Below are positions 9,513-20,031 of a DNA stretch of 64,000 nucleotides, one piece after another. A program made the translations under genes and the position numbers. Within the stretch, counting starts at the first letter, position 1; each line of letters opens with the position of its first letter. This DNA comes from CAVZCK01 sp963773735. GTDB lineage: Bacteria; Pseudomonadota; Alphaproteobacteria; Rhizobiales; Rhodomicrobiaceae. The DNA lies in contig CAVZCK010000022.1 in the NCBI GenBank assembly GCA_963773735.1, positions 186,001 to 250,000 of the forward strand, written 5' to 3'. The notes beneath the pieces are model-generated. The model made no database searches and was not told where the DNA came from. It saw nothing but the letters and a program-made list of their open reading frames with translations.

Positions 9513-11057
9513 TTAGGGAAGCGTTGCGGCTGGTACTTTCGAACCGACGAAGCGACGCAGATCATCAAAAAGCGCGAGGTCATTGACGATCCGCGGTACC
9601 TTGTTCTGACCCCCCAGCCTGCCACGATGCTTCATCCAGCGCGCAAAGGCGCCGGGTTGCATCGCCTCTACGCGCGGAGGCGCGAGCTGGCCGCCGCGGT
9701 GAGCCGCATAGTCCGCATTGGCATCCATCAAAGCAGCGTCCACCAGGGCCGCAAATGTCGTGATTTGGTCCTGGCGCGGCGGTGTCGGTGCGAATTCGAT
9801 GAGGTACAGATGGGCATCGACGCCATCGCCGCGAGCGGCCAGAAGCGCGCCGACGCTGAAGTCGGCGACATCGGCGCCGATCGCACGGGCGGCCTCAGCG
9901 ACCGCCGCCTCGATCTCTTCGCCTCGTACATGCTCGCCGAAGGCCGAAAGCAGGTAAGCCGTGCGGCCGGTGACGACCAGGCGCGGCGGGTGGCGCTCGA
10001 CGAGACGCACCGTGTCGCCCAGCACATAAGCCCAAATACCGGCATTGCTGGAGAGAACCAGGGCATAGTCCTGACCGAGTTCCGCATTCGCAATCCAGTG
10101 CCGCGTCGGCGACTGCCGGTCGAGTTCATCCGCCGGCACGAACTCATAAAACAAACCGTTGTCGAGCAGCATCCGCAGCCCTGCGCCGGGATCGCGATCA
10201 GCGACGGCAACAAATCCCTCGCTTGCCGGATAGACTTCCCGCAGTTCGGCGTGGCTGCCTTCCAGGAGTTCGCTGAAGCGACGCCGGTAGGGGGCGAAAG
10301 AAACGCCGCCATGCACGACCAGTTCAAGGTTCGGATAAAACGCGGCGAGCCGAGGCGCGCACTCCGGCTTGAGATCCATCAGCGCGTTGAAGAAGTAGAG
10401 CATCCAGCTCGGCGTGCCGCTGATCGACCGGATGTCGGTAGCGAGCGAAGCCGAAGCCAGCACCGAGATTTTCTTCTCCCAATCCGGCTCGAGGGCGAGG
10501 CGCAGAGGCGGGAAGGCGCGCCGGCGCGCCCAGAAGGGTATTTCCCGAGCAATGATGCCGCTCAGGTCGCCCGCGAGCACGCCGCGGGCAAGGCGCTGCA
10601 GATCGGTGCTGCCGCCGAGGATGAAGTTCCTGCCGCCGAAAATGCGGCTGTCAGGGCGCGCCGTGATGTGATGAACGAGGGTGTCGAGTTCCGCCCGGCG
10701 ATTGGCCTGGTTCATTTGCTTCGTCACCGGAATGTACTTCGAACGCCCCATCGACGTACCCGACGTTAAGGCGAAATACGGGATCATGCCCGGCCAGGTC
10801 ACATCCCGTAGCACAGGGAATGCCGCGCTCCAGTACTCCGCCCAGAAATCCTCGTAGCGCCGCAACGGCACGCGCCTTTGGAAATCCGCCACGGATTTGA
10901 GCGAGTGAAAGCCATGATCGCGGCCGAACGCCGTCCCTTGCGCTTGGCGGACCAGCCTCAGCAGCTGCGCTTCTTGCGTGGCCACCGGATCCTCACGCGC
11001 CAGCGCCGCTTGCCGCTGTGTTGCGTAAAGACGAATGAGGGGAGTTACGTCGATCAT
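9513..11057 (-). CDS. GH3 auxin-responsive-promoter family acyl-adenylating amide synthetase
   Basis: About 514 residues of the GH3 family (acyl-acid amido synthetases, ANL-type adenylating enzymes; unrelated to glycoside hydrolase 3). Visible are the ATP-binding motif ALTSGTSMGRSKYIPVT, YPASEGFVAVAD, YEFVPADEL and the C-terminal GEHVRGEEIEAAV. Such enzymes activate a carboxylic acid with ATP and join it to an amino acid or amine. The start at ATG 11057 overlaps the stop of the upstream acylase by an ATGA, so the two genes are translationally coupled. An in-frame upstream extension exists but lies inside the acylase. Bacterial substrates of this family are largely unknown. Confidence 0.85.
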   Translation of the reverse strand: MIDVTPLIRLYATQRQAALAREDPVATQEAQLLRLVRQAQGTAFGRDHGFHSLKSVADFQRRVPLRRYEDFWAEYWSAAFPVLRDVTWPGMIPYFALTSGTSMGRSKYIPVTKQMNQANRRAELDTLVHHITARPDSRIFGGRNFILGGSTDLQRLARGVLAGDLSGIIAREIPFWARRRAFPPLRLALEPDWEKKISVLASASLATDIRSISGTPSWMLYFFNALMDLKPECAPRLAAFYPNLELVVHGGVSFAPYRRRFSELLEGSHAELREVYPASEGFVAVADRDPGAGLRMLLDNGLFYEFVPADELDRQSPTRHWIANAELGQDYALVLSSNAGIWAYVLGDTVRLVERHPPRLVVTGRTAYLLSAFGEHVRGEEIEAAVAEAARAIGADVADFSVGALLAARGDGVDAHLYLIEFAPTPPRQDQITTFAALVDAALMDANADYAAHRGGQLAPPRVEAMQPGAFARWMKHRGRLGGQNKVPRIVNDLALFDDLRRFVGSKVPAATLP

Positions 11058-13390
11058 CGGTCGTCTCGCGGCCGGAGCCAAGTTGTGTGGGGGAACTCGT
11101 GCAACACCGTTTCGCGCTGCAACGGCAGCCGGATCGCTTCCCCGCCACGCCAAAGCTCGAGCTGATCGAGCATGGTATCGCTTCCGAGCCAGCCATCCTG
11201 GCCACCGAGCAGGACGGCGTAGGTTTCATCCATGCCGGCAAGATCGGTCACGAAACGCGCGACCGATCCATAGACGACATTATGGCGGCGGGCAATGTGA
11301 GGGCCTGCCGTCTTCATCACCGTGTCGCTCGAACCTCCGGTTGGCAGATCGGCAAACACGAACCGCCTTCCGATGAGCGGGAGGCTTGCCAAGGGATGAG
11401 CGAGCACAAGACGATGGATGTCGCCCCAGTCTTGGTACCGATCGAGGTCTTTGCTTGTCTTCTTCAAGGCATGCTTCAGCGCAGCACATAGTTCCGTGCC
11501 GGCCGCCGCCAGATCCGAGCCGACGAGTGCGCGGCCGGTCCAGAGCACGGCGTGAAAGACGCGCTCCGTCTTGCTATAATAGCGGCGGCAGAGATGCGCC
11601 GTGAGCAGCTCAAAGGCCAAGGCACCGCGCGAGTTCTCCGAATAGGAGCCGTCCCAGTTCCGCAGGAGCGCCAAGACACGGGCGCGCGCAGACCTCATCC
11701 GATCCATTTTCGGCAGGGCCTCGATCAGCGCGACGAGATGATCGCGAACCGGGCGAGCGCCTGCCAGCGTCACATCACGTTGTACCTCACGCATCACCCT
11801 GGGCGAGACCGGCCGTGACGCCGCCAAGACCTCCGCGATGCGTTCGCGGCGATCGGCGGGCGAGAACAGAAAACCCAAAGGCACGGGCGTCTCGGCCGGC
11901 CGGTCGTTCGCCGAAACGAGAAAGCCGCATTCCGGATTGCGCTCAGGCGCGAAATCGGACGCTGTCGCAAAGCGCTGCCAATGCTGAATGTTGGCAGGCT
12001 CAACAATCGGATAGCCCTGCGGGACGCCCGGCCGGCAGGGAATTTTGACCGCAATCTGCTTGCCGATCCCGCCGGTCGCCTCGGCAACGATAAAGGTCTG
12101 GCCGGGGACGGCCAGACCTTCGACCGCAGCCTGGAACGCATCGAAGCTACGGGCGCGATTGATGCCGAGCATGGCTGAGAGCTCGTCCGACGGCTCGTGT
12201 CCGATCCATCGCAATGCATAGGTGCCATCAAGGTGAACGGCGTCGGAAATGATCGGACCGTAACGGCTCGTGCGGATCGTGACTGTCTGAGACCTGCCGC
12301 CGCGAACCTCGATGATCTCGGTTCGGGTTTTGAGGCCTTCGCCCGGCAAGGCGGACAGGTCGAACAGATCGCTCGAGGCCGCATGCGCCGCCGTCCCGCC
12401 CCAGGCGATCCACGGATTGCGGCCGACGGCAACGAACGGCAAACCGGGCAGCATCAGGCCGGTCACATGGAAGGACGGGCAGCGGTAGGCGGCAAGCATC
12501 CAGAGATTGGGCACGGTGATCGCCAGATGCGGGTCGCAGGCGAGCAAGGCGCCGCTTGTCATACTCGCCCGCGCCGCAACCGCCCAGGCGTTGCTGCCGC
12601 CTCTGATCGCCCCGAGCGGAGCGCGGAGAATAGCGTCCGACGAACGGCCAGCGAGATGGCCGGCGACTCCAAGCTGGTGCGTAAGGACCTGGTCCCAAAG
12701 GCGAGACCATTCGGGAGCACGATGCAGCTGCCAAAGCCTGAACCAAACCAGCCATGTGACGTCGGCCGACGCAGCGCGGCCGAGCGTGATGACGTCGGAC
12801 GCCGTCCAAGGCTCAGGCTCCAGCGCCAGCATATCGAATTCTGGCGGTAGCTCGCGGAGTTGCGCCACAACATGGTTGACGCCATCGACGAAACCGTCGA
12901 GCCACTCCCGGGTGGCTTCCGGCAACATTGCCATGATGGCGGGCACGGCTTGCGACACGTTGAGTGAACGAAATAGATGGTCGGCTTCGATGGCGACGGG
13001 ACCGAGCATTTCCGCCGTGCGGCCCTGGGCGATGCGGCGCATCATCTCCATCTGGCCAAGACGCAGATGTGCATGCGCGACCCCGAGAGCCACCGCGCAG
13101 TCCCGGTCTGTACTTGCCTCGATCCAGGGTACCTGGTGTTTGCTCCAGCGGATCGCGACGGGTCGCTGGACGGGGAGACCATCTATCGGCAGCGCCGCCA
13201 GCCGCTCAGCCAAACTCCATCGGCGGACGGGCCGGCCGAAGAGGATAGACCGGGCGAGGACGGCAAATGAGCGAACAGCACGCAATCGATCTCTAAGGCG
13301 ATTTGCCATTGCGAGAACCATGCTAGTGTGGTGATCGAGAAATCCCTTCATTGTCTCAGCTTGCTCAGCAAGGGAATTTCTCGATCTCAA
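11054..13390 (-). CDS. Penicillin acylase family (Ntn-hydrolase) amidase
   Basis: About 778 residues, matching the family's large precursor size. The autocatalytic site is in RGGSNAWAVAARA, where the serine after GG would become the N-terminal nucleophile of the beta subunit. The alpha part carries the usual HAHLRLGQMEMMRRIAQGRTAEMLG, and the beta part carries WIAWGGTAAH and the late GG-rich DLPTGGSSDTVMK. Such enzymes cleave acyl amides: penicillins, acyl-homoserine lactones, N-acyl amino acids. No clean Sec signal is seen, only a basic start and a weak hydrophobic segment, so location is uncertain. In-frame starts at 13351, 13321 and 13309 are also possible; no strong ribosome site decides. 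It is coupled to the downstream GH3 synthetase. Confidence 0.85.
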   Translation of the reverse strand: MRSRNSLAEQAETMKGFLDHHTSMVLAMANRLRDRLRAVRSFAVLARSILFGRPVRRWSLAERLAALPIDGLPVQRPVAIRWSKHQVPWIEASTDRDCAVALGVAHAHLRLGQMEMMRRIAQGRTAEMLGPVAIEADHLFRSLNVSQAVPAIMAMLPEATREWLDGFVDGVNHVVAQLRELPPEFDMLALEPEPWTASDVITLGRAASADVTWLVWFRLWQLHRAPEWSRLWDQVLTHQLGVAGHLAGRSSDAILRAPLGAIRGGSNAWAVAARASMTSGALLACDPHLAITVPNLWMLAAYRCPSFHVTGLMLPGLPFVAVGRNPWIAWGGTAAHAASSDLFDLSALPGEGLKTRTEIIEVRGGRSQTVTIRTSRYGPIISDAVHLDGTYALRWIGHEPSDELSAMLGINRARSFDAFQAAVEGLAVPGQTFIVAEATGGIGKQIAVKIPCRPGVPQGYPIVEPANIQHWQRFATASDFAPERNPECGFLVSANDRPAETPVPLGFLFSPADRRERIAEVLAASRPVSPRVMREVQRDVTLAGARPVRDHLVALIEALPKMDRMRSARARVLALLRNWDGSYSENSRGALAFELLTAHLCRRYYSKTERVFHAVLWTGRALVGSDLAAAGTELCAALKHALKKTSKDLDRYQDWGDIHRLVLAHPLASLPLIGRRFVFADLPTGGSSDTVMKTAGPHIARRHNVVYGSVARFVTDLAGMDETYAVLLGGQDGWLGSDTMLDQLELWRGGEAIRLPLQRETVLHEFPHTTWLRPRDDR

Positions 13391-13537
13391 ACGACACGAG
13401 AATCATAGAGTTGCTAGTGTCCCTTGAGATTCCGAATTCAACGACATGGATGCCCCGGTTCCAACCTCAATGCACGGTGGCGCCGGCACGCTGTTCGCTC
13501 CACTCACATTGCGGCGGGGATGCCTGAGCACTGCCCG

Positions 13538-13908
13538 TCACGAGCAGGCGGTGAGCGTCACCGGGTCGGCGTTCCGATCCGGCAGATAGCTGCCCATGGC
13601 GCGGCAGCGTCCAGCGATGCAGATCTGCCAGTCAGCGGTCGCGCCGGAGCGGCGCAGCGCCACATTCGGCATCGGCGGCAGACTGCGGCGTGTAGTGCCA
13701 CCATTTGCCGTCGAAACGTGCATCGGGCGGCGGCTCCATGCCCGCGCCGGTCGACTGAATGCGGTCTTCCTCCAGGACGAGGCCGGCGGGCGTCAGCGCG
13801 CCAGTCTTCCTCCCAACGCGTCTTCTCGATCGAATGCGTCCAGGCCAGCGTGAGCGCAATGACGCCGAGACGGATAGTGGCGCCGGCGGCGAGCAGGCAG
13901 AGTTCCAT
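13538..13908 (-). CDS. DUF1850 protein of a TRAP transporter operon, two frame breaks
   Basis: Three consecutive segments in three frames together make one DUF1850 protein of about 120 residues. They are MELCLLAAGATIRLGVIALT with AWTHSIEKTRWEEDWR; then LTPAGLVLEEDRIQSTGAGM with PPDARFDGKWWHYTP; then NVALRRSGATADWQICIAGR with AMGSYL to DPVTLTACS. Joins are near 13800 and 13680. DUF1850 proteins are regularly encoded next to TAXI-type TRAP permeases, as here (66 bases after the permease stop). The function is unknown; it is probably a membrane-anchored periplasmic accessory. Because every piece matches its expected place, base errors are more likely than decay. Confidence 0.7.
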
Positions 13909-13910
13909 CA

Positions 13911-13961
13911 GCGCATGATCCCGAAAAGTGGAAAGCCGGTTTTCGGATACAGATCATGCGC
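13911..13961. repeat. Intergenic palindromic repeat, copy 1
   Basis: An imperfect 51-base palindrome beginning GCGCATGATCCCGAAAAGTG and ending AGATCATGCGC. The arms GCGCATGATC and GATCATGCGC are complementary, with inner CCGAAAA / TTTTCGG also complementary. It fills most of the gap between the TRAP permease stop and the DUF1850 start. A second copy with the same plan lies at 62494-62542. Elements of this kind are scattered in many Hyphomicrobiales genomes. They may act as a terminator or mRNA-end structure here. Confidence 0.75.
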
Positions 13962-13974
13962 ATATTCAACAACT

Positions 13975-16102
13975 CTATTCCGCCGGCTTGACCGCCAGCA
14001 CAGCACGACGGGCGCTGCGGGCTTTCCAGAACTGATAAGCAAAGAACGCGCCGCAGGCCGCAAAGCCGGCGGGATCGGTCCAGGGATATTCGACGACCAG
14101 CAAAGCGGCGGACAGGAACGCGATGATGCGCTCCGGCCAGCTCACCGGCGCGAGGAAATAGCCGATCGGCGGTCACGCCCCACAAGGTCACCGCAATGAC
14201 CGCCTTGAGGATCACGAAAGTCGCGGCGACGGCGAAGCCATAGGCAGCGACGCGCGGGCCGACCGGCTGCAGCATCAGCGCCGGCGCATAGACCGCCATG
14301 AACGGAGCGATCCAGCCCGGTAGCGCGATCTTCACCGCGGTCCAGCCGATCTTGAAGCCCGACTCCTTGGCGATGGATGCGGCGGCGAAGGCGGCGAGCG
14401 CCACCGGCGGCGTGAGGTCCGCCATGATGCCGAAATAGAACACGAACATATGCGAGACGATCAGCGGCACGCCGAGATGCAGGAGCGCCGGCGCCGCGAT
14501 CGAGGAGGTGATGATGTAGTTCGGGATCGTCGGGATGCCCATGCCGAGGATCAGCGAGGTGAGCGCGGTCAGGCACAGCGAGGCGAAGATCGACGTCTCG
14601 CCGACCGAGACGATCACGCGGACGAAATTGGTCGCGGCGCCGGTCAGCGTCAGCGTGCCGATGATCGTGCCGACAAGGGCGCAGGCAACGCCCACGGGCA
14701 GCGCATGGCGGGCGCCGTCGGCAAGGCTGTTGAGCGCCACGCTCAAAGTCGCGCGGCCGCCCTTGACGAAGAGGGTGGCCGCCATCAGCGCCGCCACCAT
14801 CGAGATCAGGAGCCAGATGCCGTATTCGAAAAACAGTGCCGCCGACAGGCCCAAGAGGACCCAGAATGCGACGCGCAGGGCGGGCAGCGGCAGCGCCGTG
14901 ACGATCGGGTGGCTGAAGATCACCATCACCGTCAGCCCGAGGCCCACGGTGCCGGCGAAGAGCGGCGTGTAGCCGGCGAACAGCAGCACCACCAGCGCCG
15001 CCAGCGGCATCAGCAGGAACCAGCTCTTGCGCAGGGCGCCGATCGCGCTGGGGCACTGGTCCTTGGCCAGACCGACCAGGCCGCGCTTTCCCGCTTCCAG
15101 ATGCACCGCCCAGAACGCCGAATAATAATAGAGCAGCGCCGGCACGATGGCCGCGATGCAGACGGTGGAATAGGGCACATTGATGGTCTCGGCCATGATG
15201 AAGGCGACGGCACCCATCACCGGCGGCATGATCTGCCCGCCCATGGAGGACGTCGCTTCCACAGCGCCGGCGAAATAGGCCGGATAGCCGAAGCGCTTCA
15301 TCAGCGGAATTGTGAACTGCCCGACCGTGACGACATTGGCGATGCCGGAGCCGTTGATCGTGCCCATCAGGCCGGAGGAGATCACCGCCACCTTGGCCGG
15401 GCCGCCCCGCGCATGGCCGACCGTGCCCATGGCGACGTCGGTGAACAGGCCGATCATGCCGGCGCGCTCAAGGAACGAGCCGAACAGGATGAACAGAAAG
15501 ATGTAGGTGGAGGACACGTAGATCGGGATGCCATAGATGCCCTCGGTACCGAGGAACATCTGGTCGACCACCTGGCCGAAATCATAGCCGCGGGTGTTGA
15601 GCGGACTCGGGAAATATTGGCCGAACAAGCCGTAGCTCAGGAAGATCGCGCAGATGATCGGCAGCACCGGTCCCATCATGCGGCGGCCGGCCTCGAACAC
15701 CAGAGCCACGACGATGACGCCGACGACGATGTCGGGGGTGGTGGGCTCGCCGGCCCGCAGGATCAGGTCCTGATAGAACATCCAGTGGTAGAAGCCGAGG
15801 ACGAAGCCGGTGATGCCCAGCACCCAATAGGCGACCTTGGAAGCAAAGCGCGCCGTCAGCAGCGACGCCACGCCGAAGACCATGATCATCAGGAAGCCGA
15901 CATGCACCGAGCGCACGATTTCGCTCGGCAGCGGGCTGAAGGTCGCGGTGACGATCTGAAATGTCGAAAACGCCACCGCGATCCAGAACAACAGGTGGCC
16001 TTCGAAATCGTCGCCCCAGCCTTTTTCCAGCCGCGCCTCGGTTTTGGTCTGGCCCGGCAGCGGCCCGACAGGCGCAACGGCGGCGACATCAATGTCGGTC
16101 AT
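13975..16102 (-). CDS. TRAP transporter fused permease (DctQ-DctM, TAXI type), frame break near 14155
   Basis: About 709 residues joined. A very hydrophobic protein with many membrane helices. The small-subunit part comes first (LLFWIAVAFSTFQIVTATFS, FGVASLLTARFASK). The large DctM part has GTINGSGIANVVTVGQFTIP, MKRFGYPAYFAGAVEATSSM with GGQIMPPVMGA, and MGIPTIPNYIITSSIAAPAL. After VTLWGVTAD the frame changes and the real C-terminus reads GYFLAPVSWPERIIAFLSAA to a TAG at 13975. It takes up an organic anion using the sodium or proton gradient, with the TAXI binding protein encoded upstream. The start ATG 16102 gives MTDIDVAAVAP; a second ATG is four codons upstream. Confidence 0.9.
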
Positions 16103-16258
16103 GAACGCCCTCACCTTACTATGCTGCCCCCGCGCCGCCTCATCCTGGAAGGCCGCGGGGCAATGCTCGAAGGATAAAGGGCCTCATGCGTCCGAGATGC
16201 GCCCCATCGGGCGTCCCTCAGCATAAGGCCGGGATCCGCAGTACTGCAAGCGTTCAGC

Positions 16259-17208
16259 TTACATGACGCCCTTTTCCTTGTAGTACTTCTCCGCGCCGGG
16301 ATGCAGCGGCACGGGCGGGTTCTTCGCCGCCTTGTCGAGGCTTATGGCCTTGGCGGCGGCGTGCGCGGCCTGCAGCGAGGACAGGTTGTCGAAGATGGTT
16401 TTGGTCATCTCGTAGACTTCCTGATCGGGAAGGTCGGCGCGGGTGACAAGATAATTCGGCACGATGGCCGCATCCACGTCCTTGTCATTGCCCTTATAGG
16501 TGCCGCCCGGAATCGGCGCCGACTGATAGGGCGTGCCGACTTTCGCCACCACCGATTTCGGAATCTCGACAATGACGCAATCGACCGAGGCGCAAAGATC
16601 CCGGATCGCCGACACGCCGAGACCGGCCGAGATCAGCGTCGCATCGAGCTGGCGGTTCTTCATCAGCTCGACGGATTCGTTGAACGGCAGATACTCGACC
16701 TTGCCGAGATCCTTGTAGGACATGCCGGCGCCGGCGAGGATGGCGCGCGCATTGAGCTCGGTGCCGGACTTCGGCGCGCCGACCGAAAGACGCTTGCCCT
16801 TGAGGTCGGCCAACGCCTTGACGCCGGAATCCTTCAGTGCGGCGATCTGGATATAGTTCGGATAGATGGCGGCGACGGTGCGCAGCTTGTCGAGCTTGCT
16901 CTTGAAGCCGACCTCGGCATTGCCGTTCCAGGCATCGGCGAGCGAGTCACCGAGGGTGAAGGCGATTTCCCCCTTGCCGGCCTGCAGCAAATTGAGGTTC
17001 TCAACCGATGCCTTGGTCGATTGCGACCGAAGGCTTCGAAGTCCTTGATGTGCTCGGCGTAGATTTTCGACAGCGCCACGCCCAGCGGATAATAGACGCC
17101 GCCGGTGCCGCCAGTCAGGATATTGATGAATTCCTCCGCGCGCGCAGAGAGCGGGGCCGCGACCATCGCGATCGCCACCGCGCAAACGCCAATCCGTCGA
17201 GTGAGCAT
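16259..17208 (-). CDS. TAXI family TRAP transporter solute-binding protein, frame break near 17035
   Basis: Periplasmic substrate-binding protein of the TRAP system. ATG 17208 opens a signal peptide (MLTRRIGVCAVAIAMVAAPL, cleavage near SARAEE), then FINILTGGTGGVYYPLGVAL with the GGxGGxYY start typical of TAXI proteins. Near 17035 the frame changes and continues TKASVENLNLLQAGKGEIAF, GDSLADAWNG, LKGKRLSVGAPKSGTELNAR and a normal C-terminus. The joined length of about 316 residues fits the family. The order binding protein, permease, DUF1850 with short gaps indicates one operon. The ligand is unknown; glutamate and other carboxylates are known for this class. Confidence 0.88.
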
Positions 17209-17750
17209 CGTTTCCTCCTCCTTGTTCCTTCCGTGTGTGCCTTTGCAACCTGTTGCAAATACATAGCAATAAAAGTGCTAGAGGCAAATTTGTCCTTTAG
17301 GTACGCCAATCACGCGCGAGTCCGCGGATCGTCGCGCGATGCGATGCTATACCGCGACCCGCAGGCGCCTGTGAAAAATGAGTGTCGATCCGCGCCGAGC
17401 TTTGACTAGAAAATCATTTTTTTTCTCGAAGTGCCATCTGAGTCGCCCAAACGAAGGACGCGGGCCTGGCGGCGCCGTGCTAGGTGGAAGCGGCGGCCCT
17501 GCCGCGCGAAGTGTTGTCTCAGGGCCGATCGTTTGCTGACCGGCGCTGTTTGTTTGCCCGGTCCATGAATAGCTCGAATGTGAGATGGCCGAAGTCCATA
17601 TGACCTAATCATTGGCGAATAGCGCATTCGCAAACAGCGGTGCTCCGCATGCAATATGCCTTTATGATTGCCGGTCTGGTCGGATTCCTCTTAAGCGCGC
17701 GCTGCAGCGCCAAGACACTGATCCTCATTTCCGCTAATCACATTCCTGAC
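17209..17750. other. Upstream region of the TRAP operon, no supported gene
   Basis: The first 100 bases upstream of the TRAP binding protein are comparatively AT-rich (ACACACGGAAGGAACAAGGA on the minus strand includes a ribosome site). The promoter of the operon should be here. Further along only short frames are seen. The frame from 17640 (MLRMQYAFMIAGLVGFLLSA) has a hydrophobic start but no recognisable continuation. Confidence 0.4.
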
Positions 17751-17760
17751 CTCAACACTG

Positions 17761-18082
17761 ATTGCTTATGCGTCCGGACATTCCGTTGGCGATTCGATCG
17801 ACGCGGCGATTGCGCTGATATGCACGCAGCAGACATCCTATTACGTCAGCCGCATGCGGCGATGTCGAAATTGCGCAGGGGATGGCCTTGCCAAATCGGG
17901 AGAATTTCGCCGAGCTCGAACGCCTACTAGGGATTTACGTTGGCGACCTCGGTGCAGTGCAGCCGGGATCGCCGGAAGAATCCATGCACATGGAACTCGG
18001 AACCTTGCCTGATCCAGGCCGGTTCGAAACCAAGCGCGGCGCCGGCCAACAGCCGGTCCGCAAGCAATCCAGGGCTGCCTGA
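17761..18082 (+). CDS. Possible small secreted protein in two frames
   Basis: One frame reads ...STLIAYASGHSVGDSIDAAI followed by ALICTQQTSYYVSR, which looks like the end of a signal peptide and the start of a mature domain. Near 17855 a second frame takes over with ACGDVEIAQGMALPNRENFA and ELERLLGIYVGDLGAVQPGSP, ending at 18082. The two pieces could form one protein of about 110 residues after one base change. I do not recognise the family. No start codon could be assigned because the upstream signal-like part lies in yet another frame. Low confidence; it could be a decayed gene or chance. Confidence 0.25.
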
Positions 18083-18949
18083 TGTACGCCTTGATCGGCG
18101 GTCACCATGGGGGCGATTAGTCCCTGCCAACCGATCCAGGTCGCGAGCCCAACTGCCACGTGCCTCGCTGAGAGCTGCGTTTGATTACCGGCCCTCTCGC
18201 CCGCATACGTAACATGGCCGGGTTCGGATCACTTCGCGCGCATTGAAACACTTTGTTTCTCAAAGGTGGCGTGTGTCACCCATTCGGTTGATGCGCGGGC
18301 GCTATGGCATTTGCACCTTAGCGCAGGTCCTTGCGCCCACAACAGCGCGGAGAATTCCGGGAAGCGCGCAACTGAGCGGGCTTCCATTTTTGCTCGGACC
18401 GACAAATCGGCGCGGGGTTTCGATGCAGGAGGCGAGGAGAACGCGCAGGCAAGCAAGACCACGTTGATTATCAGGAAATCTCATTCTGACAATAAGAACA
18501 ATTCGTTTCCATAGATGACCCAGGATTCGGCATTTCTTGCAGAGTCTGACGCGACGTCCTCATCGCCATCCTCCTTCAAATGAAATGCCGAACGGCCGAG
18601 TTAATGCCCGGCTGACATGGAAATGGGAGTCAAACACAGATGGGTACCGAGAGTTTGACGCGCATGAAGGGCGAAGCTCGCGAATTGGCCGTGGAACGCG
18701 CCTTTACGAGTCGCGTTCGGGAGCAATCTATTGCCGACGGGGCATAGCAACTCGGTATAAAGCAACCATGTAATATAAATTAGATTTCGTAAATATAGCA
18801 CGCCGATGCTGTGATAATGGTTCTGGATTCGACCATGGATTGAACTTGCAAATTCTGTCTCGGTTATCTGGCATCTTATGCGTGCACGGTTTTGGGCCGG
18901 AACCCATTTTTGATTGCAGCTTCTTACCCAAATTGATCGGAGCAATGAT
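18083..18949. other. Intergenic region upstream of the LuxR pair, no supported gene
   Basis: About 870 bases. From about 18460 to 18900 the base composition is more AT-rich than the rest of the window. Short frames on both strands show no domains. It probably contains the promoter of the two LuxR-type genes and possibly a foreign or decayed stretch, but nothing specific can be supported. Confidence 0.4.
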
Positions 18950-20026
18950 ATGTCCGCAGGTGACTCCATTTCTTCGCTGATTGCCGACATCTATGGCGCG
19001 GCGCTCGATGCGTCGCGGTGGGCTGAAGTCCTCGGCAATGCAGCAAATTATATCGGCGGCTCGGCAGCCGGCATTTGGATGAGAAATCCCAATCTTGCGT
19101 CGGCCCACCAATACCATTTCGGCGGCGATGATGAATTCAGAGAGCCGATATTTGCGCGCTATCAGGAGAGCGTGCGGAGAGTGCCGCGTCATTGCTCCGC
19201 CGTTGCCGACGTTGCGGTTGCTGACGCCCATGTCGCGGAGCCTATCGAATATCTCGAAACGCGGCTTGGCCAGCGGCCGAACAAATGCATCTCGCGCTTT
19301 GCCGTTTACCGCCATCGCCGCAGCGATGCTTGGGATGAGACCGCATTGGGGCGCATGCGGCATGTCGGCCGACACCTGCGCCGCGCCGTGATGATCAGCA
19401 AACTGATCGGCATTCGGCGCGCGGCCGCGGCCGCGATGGCGGACACGCTGGATGGTCTGAGTGCCGGGGTCATTTTCGTCGACGCGAATGGCGAGACGGT
19501 TCATGCCAATGCGCGCGGTCGGGCCATGCTCGCCGAAGGCCGGCTTCTGCGTTCAGTGAGGGGCAAGCTGATCGCCAAAGGCTTCGACGCGCTCTCCGCC
19601 GTCGGAGAGCTGGTCACGGCGGGGTCCGGCTGCCGGTCTAGGCTCTGCGTCGCGGAAGGAGGGGTGGCTCCAGGCGCGGCGGGCGGCGAGACCTATGTCG
19701 CCCAAGTGTTTCCGGTTGCCGCCGACGCCAGGCGGCGCACCGACTGCAATCCGGCGGTTGCGGGCATCGTCTTGCGCGAGGCGCATTTGAATACGCCGGA
19801 TGCGGTCGCCCGGATCGCGCGTCACTACCGATTGGCGCCCAGGGAATGCGAAGTTCTTGAAGCCATTGCCGAGGGCAGCGGGCTCGCCGAAACCGCCGAG
19901 CGGCTGGCCATCGCGCCGAGCACCATGAAGACCTATCTGCGCCGGCTGTTCGAGAAGACCGGCACCAGCCGGCAGATCGATCTCGTTAAGCTCTGTGCCG
20001 CCTTTCACAGCCCGTTTTCAGGATAA
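18950..20026 (+). CDS. LuxR-type transcriptional regulator (first of two)
   Basis: About 358 residues. The N-terminus (SLIADIYGAALDASRWAEVL with IGGSAAGIW) matches a sensor-type region common in alphaproteobacterial LuxR-family proteins. A PAS-like segment follows (ADTLDGLSAGVIFVDANGET with HANARGRAML). The C-terminal LuxR helix-turn-helix is YRLAPRECEVLEAIAEGSGL with AETAERLAIAPSTMKTYLRR and LFEKTGTSRQIDLVKL. Start ATG 18950 follows GGAGCAATGAT. Compared with the next gene, the middle (about residues 80-140) is shorter and poorly matching, lacking the DPVSP...RDF.KTRFYEEW stretch. This suggests divergence or a disturbed segment. It lies five bases upstream of its paralogue. Confidence 0.8.
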   Translation: MSAGDSISSLIADIYGAALDASRWAEVLGNAANYIGGSAAGIWMRNPNLASAHQYHFGGDDEFREPIFARYQESVRRVPRHCSAVADVAVADAHVAEPIEYLETRLGQRPNKCISRFAVYRHRRSDAWDETALGRMRHVGRHLRRAVMISKLIGIRRAAAAAMADTLDGLSAGVIFVDANGETVHANARGRAMLAEGRLLRSVRGKLIAKGFDALSAVGELVTAGSGCRSRLCVAEGGVAPGAAGGETYVAQVFPVAADARRRTDCNPAVAGIVLREAHLNTPDAVARIARHYRLAPRECEVLEAIAEGSGLAETAERLAIAPSTMKTYLRRLFEKTGTSRQIDLVKLCAAFHSPFSG

Positions 20027-20031
20027 AACTC

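Noticed and set aside
14450..16177. 575-codon plus-strand open frame
   Set aside because: It is antisense to the well-conserved TRAP permease; its Asp/Arg/His-rich composition is that of the GC-rich shadow frame.
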